Below are positions 23,385 to 32,084 of a DNA stretch of 36,433 bases, in pieces. Position numbers and translations under genes: made by a program. Below the pieces are notes generated by a model that ran no database searches, had not been told where the DNA came from, and saw only the letters and a list, made by a program, of their open reading frames with translations. How positions within the stretch are numbered: the stretch's first letter is position 1; each line of letters begins with the position of its first letter. The DNA lies in assembly GCA_015490695.1 (NCBI GenBank), contig WFXK01000024.1:1-36433 (forward strand). The letters run 5' to 3'. The stretch is from Bacteroidota bacterium. GTDB taxonomy: Bacteria; Bacteroidota; Bacteroidia; SpSt-205; S141-50.

Positions 23385-26309
23385 ACGCAGCCGCGTGCTG
23401 TAGTGAGGTGTTTGAACTTCAAGGAAGTAGGTTCCTGCTGCTAACGAAGTGATGTCCAGTGCTAAGGTATGCTCTCCCTTAGTTAAGGTCTTAACAGGAT
23501 AGCGAATAAGGGCTCTGCCTTGCAAGTCTATGATGGATAGGTGGACTTCTGAGGTCGTAGATACGCTTATGCGAGCTTGCAGGGATTGAGCGTTAGCACG
23601 TACGATTTGGGCTTGGAAGACTTGTACAGGGATACTTACTTGCACACTTCTTGAATAGGCGACTGAACCGTCGTCGTGGATGGCTTTGATTCGGTAAATG
23701 TAGGTTTCCCCTGAACGGATAGCAAAGTCTTTATGGGTGTAAGTAGATGGCGTTCGTTTCGCATAGATTTGTGCAATGGGTTCAAAAGTGTTGTTAGTTT
23801 TCTTTTCTACTATATAGCGTTGAACGTCTGATTCTGCGGCGGTTTGCCATTGGATAAGCACGTGGTTTTCCTGATAGCGTGCTTTAACGGCTTGGAATTG
23901 TACAGGGAGTAATTGGTCTAAGTCGGTTTCAAAGAGTCCGCGTCCGTGGGTTGCGGCGATGACGACGTTATCTGAAGGACGCCATTGCAGCATATCGGTT
24001 CGTACATTAGCTAAGCCGATGTTAGAAGGTCCCCAAGAGGTAGTAGCGCCGTTAAGTTGGCTTGTAGACCAAACGCCTAATTCAGTTGCCAACAGTGCTT
24101 GTGTTGCAGTAGCCCCACCTGGGTCGGGTACAAATAATGCCCAACGTATGGGCATATCGGGTAGGTTCCCTTCTACATTTGTCCAATTCGCTCCACCATC
24201 CGTGGTCTCCCATACAGAAGTAACCCCATAGTTGGAGTAAGTAACTAACAGGTGTTGATTATTATTGGGGTCTATGGCGATGGATGAGACATAGCCGTTT
24301 CCACCTCCCATACCTGGAGGTGTTATAGGGGTTATCGTAGGTCCGCCGCTGTTTGCGTTGTCTACTTTGTAAACTTCTCCTTGGTCAGTACCGAAGTAGA
24401 CTCTATTGGCGACCGATTCATCTACTGTGATAGCACTTACTTGTCCGTTAAAGCCTGCGTTTACTGTAACGAGGGTGGAGCCTGTTTGGGGGTCAATCCA
24501 GTAGGCGTATTGTCCTGCTGCATCGCCTAAGTACATGATATTGGCTTGATTGTCGTAATCAGTAGGATTGATAAATAAGCCGGCGTTGCTGGTGACCACT
24601 CTTGTCCATGTAGCTCCACCATCTGAGGAGCGAAAGATATTTTGGTAGACGTAGCTGGTCCATTGGTATTGGGGTTGGTCTTGGTCTATGTGGCAGAAGG
24701 CGCCGTCACCGCCTGTGACTTCTGTTGTAGTGCTTAAGCCGGGATTGGTCCATTGATGTGAGCCATTGTCTTGGGCGCCACCTAAGGCATAATTGCTTCC
24801 TGAAGCAGGATGCAAAGCACAAGCATAGAGCTGTAAAGTACGATAATTGTCATTGATTTCTGTAAAGGTGGGGTTGTTGGCAGAGGCGTTTGTTACTAAG
24901 AATACGCCGCCGTCTGTGCCTAACAAAAGGGTGTTTCTATCTCCTGGGCGGTAGACCATAGCATGGTGGTCAGCATGAACATAGGGGAAGCCCCATCCAC
25001 ACCAACTAGTCATTTGGTCCCATGTCGCACCGCCGTCCATAGTTCGGAAGATATCTACGCCTCCTGCCCAAACAATGTTTTCATCAACGGGGTCTACGGC
25101 AAGAATAAGGTCATACCACGCTTGTCCGCGAGAAAAATCGCTACCTCTAAGGGTGGTACAATCCCACCAGTTACCAACATTAAATATAGAAACAGCGTTC
25201 CATGTTGTTCCATTATAGGTTAATTTAATAATATCGCCTATGCCGGCAGTGGTATTGTCTTCTATCATTATGTAAACAACATTAGGATTGCTTGGGGCAG
25301 GTGCTATTTCTATTCTACCTGTACCTGCAGGGGCATTCCATATTTCTGTCCATGTTTGTCCATCGTCGGTAGATAGGTATACGCCATCACCTCCCCAGCC
25401 AGGATTCCAACTTTCTATAGCGGCTAAAATTCCAATAACATTTCCTGTAGTAGGGTCTATGATGAGTTCTAAGTCATCTCCTCGGGCGGTTCCTGTAGCG
25501 CCGCCTAATACCCTTGTCCATGTTGCACCGCCGTCGGTAGAGCGGTAAATCCCACCTTGATTAAGTTGTCTTGCTCTGGTAGCAGCAAGCACCGTGCCAC
25601 CACTGCCATTGTCTACGTCCGTTACTACAATTTTTTGCACATAATCAAAGTTGGGGTCTGTTGCGGTAGAAGCTAACTGTACCCATGTAGCACCGCTATC
25701 GATAGATTTAAAAATGCCATCACCTCGTACGGCATCGTAATTATACCATCCTTCTCCTGTACCAAAGTACATTACTCCTGTGTTTGTTGGGTCATACGCT
25801 ATAGTTGTAATAGCAAGATTTTCAAAGAAGTCATTTACAGGGCTCCATGTAGGGGTGGCAGCGAAAATGTTATCACATACCCATAAACCACCCGAGACGC
25901 CCGCGGCAAAGACTCTACTATAAGTAGGGTCATTTGGGTCAAACATAATGGCACGGGTTCTACCCCCTTGATTGGTAGGACCACGTTCTTGCCATGCTAA
26001 AGAAAGCACTTTTACTTTTTGATTTGCCATCTGCCTCTCTAACTCCTTCATGTATTGATACGCCTTCCATAAGCGCTCTCTCGGAACCCGATTTAACCTC
26101 GGATCGCGTGTTTTCTTAAATTCCAATTCCATGGCTAAATCCATCCGAGTGCGCTTGGGGATTTCTATAGGTTTTCCTGCCTTGGCTTCTTTCACCTCAA
26201 CGATATACCCTCTCCATTGCTTGGGTTGCGGGGCTTTTCTTAGCGAAAGCCACAAACCGAAACTTACAGAAGCGACAATGAAAATGGCTATTTTCCACCC
26301 TCTTCGCAT
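23370..26309 (-). CDS. Asp-box (BNR/VPS10-like) beta-propeller protein with T9SS sorting domain
   Basis: A large secreted protein of 979 residues. The N-terminus MRRGWKIAIFIVASVSFGLW is an uncleaved-anchor-like signal sequence, followed by a charged region to about residue 105. A sequence rich in Asp-boxes follows: SIDSGATW at 202-209, STDGGATW at 257-264, STDDGQTW near 317, TMDGGATW near 430, SSDGGATW near 566 and TTDGGANW near 705. These make a sialidase/sortilin-type propeller of probably two blades-sets. A fibronectin III-like domain (VLIQWQTAAESDVQRYIVEKK) and a T9SS type A C-terminal sorting domain (LSIIDLQGRALIRYPVKT to the end) complete it. No sialidase catalytic residues are recognised, so enzymatic activity is not claimed. 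It is the first gene of its operon. Confidence 0.9.
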   Translation of the reverse strand: MRRGWKIAIFIVASVSFGLWLSLRKAPQPKQWRGYIVEVKEAKAGKPIEIPKRTRMDLAMELEFKKTRDPRLNRVPRERLWKAYQYMKELERQMANQKVKVLSLAWQERGPTNQGGRTRAIMFDPNDPTYSRVFAAGVSGGLWVCDNIFAATPTWSPVNDFFENLAITTIAYDPTNTGVMYFGTGEGWYNYDAVRGDGIFKSIDSGATWVQLASTATDPNFDYVQKIVVTDVDNGSGGTVLAATRARQLNQGGIYRSTDGGATWTRVLGGATGTARGDDLELIIDPTTGNVIGILAAIESWNPGWGGDGVYLSTDDGQTWTEIWNAPAGTGRIEIAPAPSNPNVVYIMIEDNTTAGIGDIIKLTYNGTTWNAVSIFNVGNWWDCTTLRGSDFSRGQAWYDLILAVDPVDENIVWAGGVDIFRTMDGGATWDQMTSWCGWGFPYVHADHHAMVYRPGDRNTLLLGTDGGVFLVTNASANNPTFTEINDNYRTLQLYACALHPASGSNYALGGAQDNGSHQWTNPGLSTTTEVTGGDGAFCHIDQDQPQYQWTSYVYQNIFRSSDGGATWTRVVTSNAGLFINPTDYDNQANIMYLGDAAGQYAYWIDPQTGSTLVTVNAGFNGQVSAITVDESVANRVYFGTDQGEVYKVDNANSGGPTITPITPPGMGGGNGYVSSIAIDPNNNQHLLVTYSNYGVTSVWETTDGGANWTNVEGNLPDMPIRWALFVPDPGGATATQALLATELGVWSTSQLNGATTSWGPSNIGLANVRTDMLQWRPSDNVVIAATHGRGLFETDLDQLLPVQFQAVKARYQENHVLIQWQTAAESDVQRYIVEKKTNNTFEPIAQIYAKRTPSTYTHKDFAIRSGETYIYRIKAIHDDGSVAYSRSVQVSIPVQVFQAQIVRANAQSLQARISVSTTSEVHLSIIDLQGRALIRYPVKTLTKGEHTLALDITSLAAGTYFLEVQTPHYSTRLRFVKM

Positions 26310-26404
26310 AAGCTGCTAAAATTTTGCCCTTTCTATCTACTTATGGAATTTCGCCTTAGAAGGTAACTTTTGCATCCTGCTAAAGAAATTTACAAATTTG
26401 CGTT
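26310..26404. other. Divergent intergenic region between two T9SS cargo genes
   Basis: This 95-bp AT-rich stretch contains the promoters of both flanking genes. On the plus strand, CAAATTTG at 26393-26400 is a one-mismatch -7 element. On the minus strand, TAAATTTC (from 26385-26392) is another one-mismatch candidate. The two candidates are nearly adjacent, so they may compete. There are no long repeats or hairpins. Confidence 0.4.
26393..26400 (+). promoter_or_regulatory. Possible -7 element of the 864-residue secreted protein gene
   Basis: CAAATTTG matches TAnnTTTG at 7 of 8 positions and ends 4 nt before the GTG start. A less tightly spaced TAACTTTTG at 26374-26382 is an alternative that would leave a leader of about 17 nt. 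Confidence 0.3.
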
Positions 26405-28999
26405 GTGCGATGGGTAGTGTGTGTTATTGGTGTCTCTTTATTTAGCCAAGTTGCCCCGTGGCAGTATAAGCAATTGCTTTTAAATGAACACGCGCATTGG
26501 AGCTATCCAAGCGTTGTGGTAGATAGTAATGGCGTTATTCATTTATTACTATGGGACAAGCATCAAGATGTTTTACGATACGGCATTTTTGCCTCAGGGC
26601 AATGGCAGTGGCAGACGCTGAATATCAAAGGTGGCTATCCTAATGCCCTCCATATCGGCGAAGATGGAAATCTTTATGCCGCTTTCTTACGGAACGTCAA
26701 TGGCAGAACCCAACCTTGCTGGGCTTATTACGACACTACAGCTCAACAATGGCAAATAGAAATCATAGATACAACCCTTTTCGGTTATTACGGCGAAGAA
26801 GAACGATTTTATAAATACAATATCCAAGCCACTATCAAGACTTATGTAGATAAAAATGGTATTCCTTACGTGGTGTTTTTTGATGATTTTTATGATGATA
26901 GTCGTTTCCTCTTTGGTTTTCAGCCAATTGTTTATAGAAAGGTAGCAGGGCAATGGGAGCGCTATAATTTATTTTCTTTACCCCTTTTTGCTCCGACCTC
27001 AACGCCTAACATCTATGGCACAGAAGCGCAGTTCGATTTCAGTGACCGCTATGGAGAATTTGCTTGTTGGATTCCTTTTAGCGACACCCTTCGCTTTGTC
27101 ACTACTGCTGTGTTTAATGGTATGCTGGTCTTTGTAGAACATCCTTTAAACGCCCCTTGGAGCTCGTGGAGCGTTCGTTATGTAGATTCTGTTATGCGTG
27201 TTGTTCCTTTAGCCGCTTCTGATGATGCTTGGCGAGCTATTTTAATGTTTGAAAGCATAGATGCGAAACAAAGTAACGATTCTCTATGGCACATCGTTTA
27301 TAGTTGTTCTGAGCGCTATGGGAAGTATACTTCAACGGCATCATCGGCTTGGTCCATTTCTTACATGCGTTATGACCCTCGTGTGGATACTTTTTTCATT
27401 CAGTACATCATACCGCCGCCCAGCACTTCTTATTTTAGTAATCTACGTTTGGCTTTAAAGGGCAGGGATACGCTTGTAGTTACTTTTACCGCTCGGGAAC
27501 AGAATGCTTATCAAATAGCGGTTTCTTTTGACAAAGGCAACACATGGAAGGTGCAAACCCTTTATGGAACCCCTGCTCCTGTGGTTCCTGCTCCCGTGGC
27601 GATAGTCAACGATACCCTTCACGTTTTCCTCCAAGATGCTCAAACAGGCGACTTCATCCATGCAATAAAACCTATAGATACTGCTAACACAACTTGGCAA
27701 CTTTATAAATTTTATCAAAACACTGCTATGGGCTCTTTACTACGCTGGGACTATTTTCCAAGTGGCGATACGCTCTATCCCTATTTCTTTCATACAGACC
27801 CTTATAGAAAGCGTATTTTTCTAAGTCAGCCCCATCCAACCTTAGATACCTTGCAACATCAAGAGATAGACGATAGTCTAAAACATTATTTCAGCCTTAG
27901 TTTATCCGTTATGGATTCTCAGCAATTGGTTTTGGGTTATATAGATGGGGTTACGCAGTATCCTAAGATGGCTTGGTATAAGGGGGGAGGGAATTGGATA
28001 AAAGAGGTGATAGATTTCTCTTCTACGGCGACAGAAGTAGCTATAACGGTAGATAGCAGTGGGGTTGTTCATGCGGCGTATGTAGAGGGTATCAATCAGC
28101 GATTACGCTATGCCCGCAGAGATAATATAGGTTGGGTCTATGAGGTAATAGACGACCAAGGAATTCGGGCTGGCGACGGCGTAAAAATCCTGATTCATAA
28201 TCAAATTCCTTATGTTGTTTACCAAAGAAGAATTAGCGGAGATACTGCTATTGCTTGCTTCGCCTACCGCCCACAACCCAATCAATGGATTATAGATACC
28301 ATCCCTTTACCACAAAAAAACGTAGATAAATACTTTGCTTTATCTTTCCATAACGATACCGCCCTTATAGCCATACGCACATGGGATAACGAAATCTACA
28401 TTGCTAAATACTTTAACAACAATTGGCAAATAGAGCAACTACCTTTTATCCCCTTAGGCACCCTTGGAAAAGCAATGAACCTTTATCAAGATTCCTTAGG
28501 CAATCTTTGGCTTTGCTATAGTATTGCTTCCTCTGCTCCTACCATAGGACTTAGTGTCAAAACTCAAAACCAATGGCAACAAATCTTTGTATTTAACCCT
28601 GATAACCTTAGCGAAACGATGCAAATGGTCCTTTACAAAGACCGACTTTACATTGCAGGGCATTTTAATAATCTTGCTAATAGCGGTATTGGTTGGCTTA
28701 CGGCTCCTCTTGATGAGTTGTTTCAACCTATTGGAAGTAGCACTATTAGTCAAATGGGAATACGCTATTTCCGTTGCTATCCCAATCCTTTTCAAGAAAG
28801 CTTTTGGATAGCGTATAATGGAGTTGCACCCCCAGAAGTATACCTTTATAATTTAAATGGTAAAAAAATCCCTATAGACCTACTACAAACAAAACATAAA
28901 TTGAAAGTTACTCCAAAAATTCCTCTTTCAAAAGGATATTATGTTTTAGTCCTGAAAAAGAGGCAACTTTATTGGCAGTGCATCTTAATTAAAAAATAA
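26405..28999 (+). CDS. Secreted beta-propeller-like protein with T9SS sorting domain
   Basis: An 864-residue protein starting at GTG, with a signal peptide (MRWVVCVIGVSLFSQVA). No ATG in frame exists near the start, and the ATG at 26409 is in another frame. The body is made of repeated beta strands with Trp-rich turns (WQYKQLLLNEHAHWSYPSVV, GNLYAAFLRNVNGRTQPCWA), similar in style to exo-sialidase-like propellers. Only one Asp-box, SFDKGNTWKV, is visible. The C-terminus has the T9SS type A pattern YPNPF ... VYLYNLNGKK ... KGYYVLVLKKRQ. No catalytic motif is recognised, so the function is unknown; a carbohydrate-binding or adhesion role would fit but is not shown. Confidence 0.8.
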   Translation: MRWVVCVIGVSLFSQVAPWQYKQLLLNEHAHWSYPSVVVDSNGVIHLLLWDKHQDVLRYGIFASGQWQWQTLNIKGGYPNALHIGEDGNLYAAFLRNVNGRTQPCWAYYDTTAQQWQIEIIDTTLFGYYGEEERFYKYNIQATIKTYVDKNGIPYVVFFDDFYDDSRFLFGFQPIVYRKVAGQWERYNLFSLPLFAPTSTPNIYGTEAQFDFSDRYGEFACWIPFSDTLRFVTTAVFNGMLVFVEHPLNAPWSSWSVRYVDSVMRVVPLAASDDAWRAILMFESIDAKQSNDSLWHIVYSCSERYGKYTSTASSAWSISYMRYDPRVDTFFIQYIIPPPSTSYFSNLRLALKGRDTLVVTFTAREQNAYQIAVSFDKGNTWKVQTLYGTPAPVVPAPVAIVNDTLHVFLQDAQTGDFIHAIKPIDTANTTWQLYKFYQNTAMGSLLRWDYFPSGDTLYPYFFHTDPYRKRIFLSQPHPTLDTLQHQEIDDSLKHYFSLSLSVMDSQQLVLGYIDGVTQYPKMAWYKGGGNWIKEVIDFSSTATEVAITVDSSGVVHAAYVEGINQRLRYARRDNIGWVYEVIDDQGIRAGDGVKILIHNQIPYVVYQRRISGDTAIACFAYRPQPNQWIIDTIPLPQKNVDKYFALSFHNDTALIAIRTWDNEIYIAKYFNNNWQIEQLPFIPLGTLGKAMNLYQDSLGNLWLCYSIASSAPTIGLSVKTQNQWQQIFVFNPDNLSETMQMVLYKDRLYIAGHFNNLANSGIGWLTAPLDELFQPIGSSTISQMGIRYFRCYPNPFQESFWIAYNGVAPPEVYLYNLNGKKIPIDLLQTKHKLKVTPKIPLSKGYYVLVLKKRQLYWQCILIKK

Positions 29000-29008
29000 G
29001 CTCCTAAA

Positions 29009-29022
29009 TTGGATTAATCCAA
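29009..29022. repeat. 14-bp perfect palindrome between two T9SS cargo genes
   Basis: TTGGATTAATCCAA lies 10 bp after the stop of the 864-residue protein gene and 70 bp before the next ATG. It has no T-run on the plus strand and is too short to be a strong terminator. It could be an operator or a weak RNA hairpin. Confidence 0.45.
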
Positions 29023-29092
29023 CAATAAGCTAAAAATGTAACTTGAATGGATAAGGTTCTAATTATTTTTTTGTAAGAAAAACGCAACAACT

Positions 29093-31861
29093 ATGAAATC
29101 TGCAAAATGTTATTGGCTAATCGGTATTATTTCATTAGCATACGCGTATTTTATTCCCAATAAAGGGCAATGGAGGGATGAACGCATTTTGTTTCAGGCA
29201 CAAAAGGATAATCTAACTATCACTATTTTTCCTAAGGGGGTTCGTTTTTCATTAAAGCGTGTTATTTCAGAAAATGAGTTTTTAATGGCATCGCAACCCC
29301 ATGAAGTAGAATTCCACCATATTTATCTCTATCCTTTGCAGGGAAACCTTGAAAACATTCACTTAGAGGAGCCCTCTTCTTGGTATCATAATTATATTTA
29401 CCCTTGGAAGCGGGCTTATCAAGTACATGGCTACAAACAAATTAGCGTCAAAGGGCTTTATCCTAATATAGATTGGATTCTTTACAGCGATGAAAATGGT
29501 TTTAAGACTACTTTTGTTGTTCATCCTGGAGGGGATGTGAATCAGATCACCTTGGTTTATCACAGCAAGATGCCCCCTATGATTGACAACGGCGACTTAG
29601 TATTTACCACACCCTTAGGTGTTTTCCGAGAGAAAGCCCCTGTAACGATACAAAATCAGCGCATTATTCCAAGTAAGTACTTAATAGAAAAAATAGCGCC
29701 TTTATACGATGGTTTTGCAACCTATGTAAAGATTAAAGTGGGTAGTTACAATACTAATGAGCCTTTGATAATAGACCCTCCTTTGTGGTGGGCAACTTTT
29801 TGGGGCGGTAGCGAGATAGACGGACCTATGAGTAGCACTCTACTTAGTAACGGTGATCTTGTGATGGGTGGATATACTGAGTCTGCGGACGCTCCTTTAG
29901 CAAACCCCGGCAACGGCGCTTATTTCCAGAGCACCCTACCGTGTGGTCTACGGGGGTGCGATGCTCTATTTCTATGGCGCTTTAATTCCCAAGGTGCTCT
30001 TATATGGGCAACGTTCTTTGGAGGTAGCTGGCTTGAGCCTTCTAACGCTTTTGTTACCGCGGATGATAATGATAATATTTACTTCGTAGGTTCAACAATA
30101 TCTCCCGATTTTCCTATCCAATCGTGGGGAGGTGCTTATAATGATAGCATCTTAGATAGCTGCGGCCCAACATGCGGAGTTTGTTACATAATGAACGGTG
30201 ACGACCGATGCATGGGGGCTTTTATTGCTAGATTTAACAGTGCAGGCCAACTAACTTGGTCAACCTTCATAGATGGTGCAGGAAGCGAACAAGCCTTTAG
30301 CGCAGCAACAGATGCTAATGGAAATGTTTATGTTGTCGGTATGACAAGCTCCTTAGACTTCCCTATAGTAGGTGGTAGCTCCTGTAACACCACTAATAAT
30401 AACAATTCAGAAAGATATGATATATTCGTAGTGAAATTCAATAGTAGCGGTCAACTCATTTGGTCCACATGTATCGGTGGCAGGTGGTGGGATGGTGCGT
30501 TTTCCATCAGCGTCTCTCCAGTAGACCAATCCATCTATATCGTTGGATGGAGTGATAGCGATGATTTTCCTATTTATGACCCAGGAAACGGCGCTTTCAT
30601 CCAATTCACCCACGGTGGTGGCTATTTTGACCTCGTTTTAATTAAATTCGATAGTAGTGGAAACCTGATATGGTCAACGTACTATGGCGGTAGTGGTAAT
30701 GAACCTACAACCTATCCCACAGTTCATCCTGTTGCAGGTTACGGAGGTTTCCCTTCAGCGTCTTCCTTAGTGGACAACAATGGAAACTTTTATGTATTAT
30801 TTTCTACTGCAAGTTCTGATTTAAACACAGTTACTCCCCCAGGATTCTATACAGAAAATTATAATGGAGGAATGGAGGTATTCCTTTTAAAGTTTAACAA
30901 CTCTCTACAATTAGAATGGGCTACTTATTTAGGAGGTAGATATAACGATATTGTTACTACTGCGGACAATCTTGCTGTAGACCAGTGTGGGAACCTTTAT
31001 GTTACTTTTGTTACTCATAGTGATGATATGAATACATTGGCGCCTTGTGATGCCTCAGGGTTCTTTGACCCTGCCCGACAAGATAGCGTGGATCTGTTCC
31101 TCATGACTTTCGACCCTAATGGCACACTTCTATGGAGTACTTACATAGGTGGTAATGGATTTGATTGTAGAAATGTTATTGCAATAGCTCCCAACAACCA
31201 TATTTACCTCACAGGAGAATGGGGAAGCGTTAGTGACGACCCTGCTAATGTAACAGGCTATCCTTTAGCCAATCCAGGCGGTGGTGCTTACTTTGACCTT
31301 CCATACAATGGCGCTGACGACGCCTTCGTATTAAAGTTCTTAGATGCCCCATGTATGTGTAGCGTCCTCTCCGCAAACACTATCCAATTAAAAGCAAAAT
31401 ATGAACCCACAACTCAACAAACCATCCTCCAATGGCAAAATACCTTTACTAATCTCCAAGGTAATCATTATTTACAACGCTCTTCCAATCTAAAACAATG
31501 GCAAACCCTTTATCAAACCCACCAAAAAACAGCAACCTATATAGACCACCTGTCTAATAAAGACGCCAAGCAATACTATTACCGAGTAAAATTCGTAACC
31601 CCTACAGGGGAAACGCATTTCTCTAACATAGCCTTTATAGAAATCCCACAGAAGGTATGGCAGTACGAAATCCAAAATCAACAACTGACTATCCATAGTT
31701 ATACGCCATCACCTATCACCATTTACGATGCCTTAGGCAGAAAAATATTCCATACTACTTTAAGTCAAGAACAGCCTTCTATTACGCTTTCTTTACAAAA
31801 AGGGGTTTATCTTATTTATCATCACGCTACTCATGAAGCTAAAAGAGTATTTATCTTTTAA
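29093..31861 (+). CDS. SBBP-repeat protein with DUF7948-like N-terminus and T9SS sorting domain
   Basis: A secreted protein of 922 residues with a signal peptide (to about residue 18). Residues about 22-240 match the conserved N-terminal region of SBBP-repeat proteins (PNKGQWRDERILFQ, DWILYSDENGFKTTFVVHPGG, TPLGVFREKAPVTIQ). Seven SBBP-like repeats follow, each with a W-x-T-x-x-GG core: WATFWGG, WATFFGG, WSTFIDG, WSTCIGG, WSTYYGG, WATYLGG and WSTYIGG. They run from roughly residue 230 to 700. A fibronectin-like region (ILQWQNTFTNLQGNHYLQRSS) precedes a T9SS type A sorting domain (ITIYDALGRKIFHTT to the end). The stop shares bases with the convergent membrane gene. Ligand and role are unknown. 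Confidence 0.88.
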   Translation: MKSAKCYWLIGIISLAYAYFIPNKGQWRDERILFQAQKDNLTITIFPKGVRFSLKRVISENEFLMASQPHEVEFHHIYLYPLQGNLENIHLEEPSSWYHNYIYPWKRAYQVHGYKQISVKGLYPNIDWILYSDENGFKTTFVVHPGGDVNQITLVYHSKMPPMIDNGDLVFTTPLGVFREKAPVTIQNQRIIPSKYLIEKIAPLYDGFATYVKIKVGSYNTNEPLIIDPPLWWATFWGGSEIDGPMSSTLLSNGDLVMGGYTESADAPLANPGNGAYFQSTLPCGLRGCDALFLWRFNSQGALIWATFFGGSWLEPSNAFVTADDNDNIYFVGSTISPDFPIQSWGGAYNDSILDSCGPTCGVCYIMNGDDRCMGAFIARFNSAGQLTWSTFIDGAGSEQAFSAATDANGNVYVVGMTSSLDFPIVGGSSCNTTNNNNSERYDIFVVKFNSSGQLIWSTCIGGRWWDGAFSISVSPVDQSIYIVGWSDSDDFPIYDPGNGAFIQFTHGGGYFDLVLIKFDSSGNLIWSTYYGGSGNEPTTYPTVHPVAGYGGFPSASSLVDNNGNFYVLFSTASSDLNTVTPPGFYTENYNGGMEVFLLKFNNSLQLEWATYLGGRYNDIVTTADNLAVDQCGNLYVTFVTHSDDMNTLAPCDASGFFDPARQDSVDLFLMTFDPNGTLLWSTYIGGNGFDCRNVIAIAPNNHIYLTGEWGSVSDDPANVTGYPLANPGGGAYFDLPYNGADDAFVLKFLDAPCMCSVLSANTIQLKAKYEPTTQQTILQWQNTFTNLQGNHYLQRSSNLKQWQTLYQTHQKTATYIDHLSNKDAKQYYYRVKFVTPTGETHFSNIAFIEIPQKVWQYEIQNQQLTIHSYTPSPITIYDALGRKIFHTTLSQEQPSITLSLQKGVYLIYHHATHEAKRVFIF

Positions 31862-32028
31862 CGCTTTTTTCTTCCTCCCCAAAGTCGCCACATGCCCATA
31901 GTCAAAGCAACTGCCATAGAGACTAATAAAATCCATTGCTCTTCTTCGGAAGCCTTTCCTGTTAAATACCAATAAAGAAAAAAGGCGCCTATTCCAAACC
32001 ACATAAGGGATAAGTAACGACTTATCAT
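31858..32028 (-). CDS. Small membrane protein of unknown function
   Basis: A 56-residue protein with two hydrophobic segments, SLMWFGIGAFFLYWYL and WILLVSMAVALTMGMWRLW, separated by an acidic loop (TGKASEEEQ) and ending in a basic tail (GGRKKR). The inside-positive pattern suggests a hairpin with both ends in the cytoplasm. A longer frame begins with TTG at 32061, but the ATG at 32028 places the signal directly before the first helix and is preferred. It converges with the SBBP-repeat gene, sharing 4 bases (TTAA) at the stops. Function is unknown; the coding call rests on the two helices and the clean stop overlap. Confidence 0.6.
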   Translation of the reverse strand: MISRYLSLMWFGIGAFFLYWYLTGKASEEEQWILLVSMAVALTMGMWRLWGGRKKR

Positions 32029-32050
32029 TTTAGTTACTGCTAAAATGTTA

Positions 32051-32058
32051 TAAATTTG
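32051..32058 (+). promoter_or_regulatory. -7 promoter element of the mercuric reductase gene
   Basis: TAAATTTG is a perfect TAnnTTTG match 26 nt before the ATG at 32085. TTTT at 32028-32031 is a weak -33 element with a 19-nt spacer. It lies within the region upstream of the small membrane gene. Confidence 0.55.
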
Positions 32059-32084
32059 CAAGCAAGTTAAAAAGTATTCAACTT

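Noticed and set aside
23370..26309. Sialidase annotation for the Asp-box protein
   Set aside because: Asp-boxes are shared by sortilin-like and photosynthesis-factor propellers; I see no sialidase arginine triad or catalytic Tyr motif.
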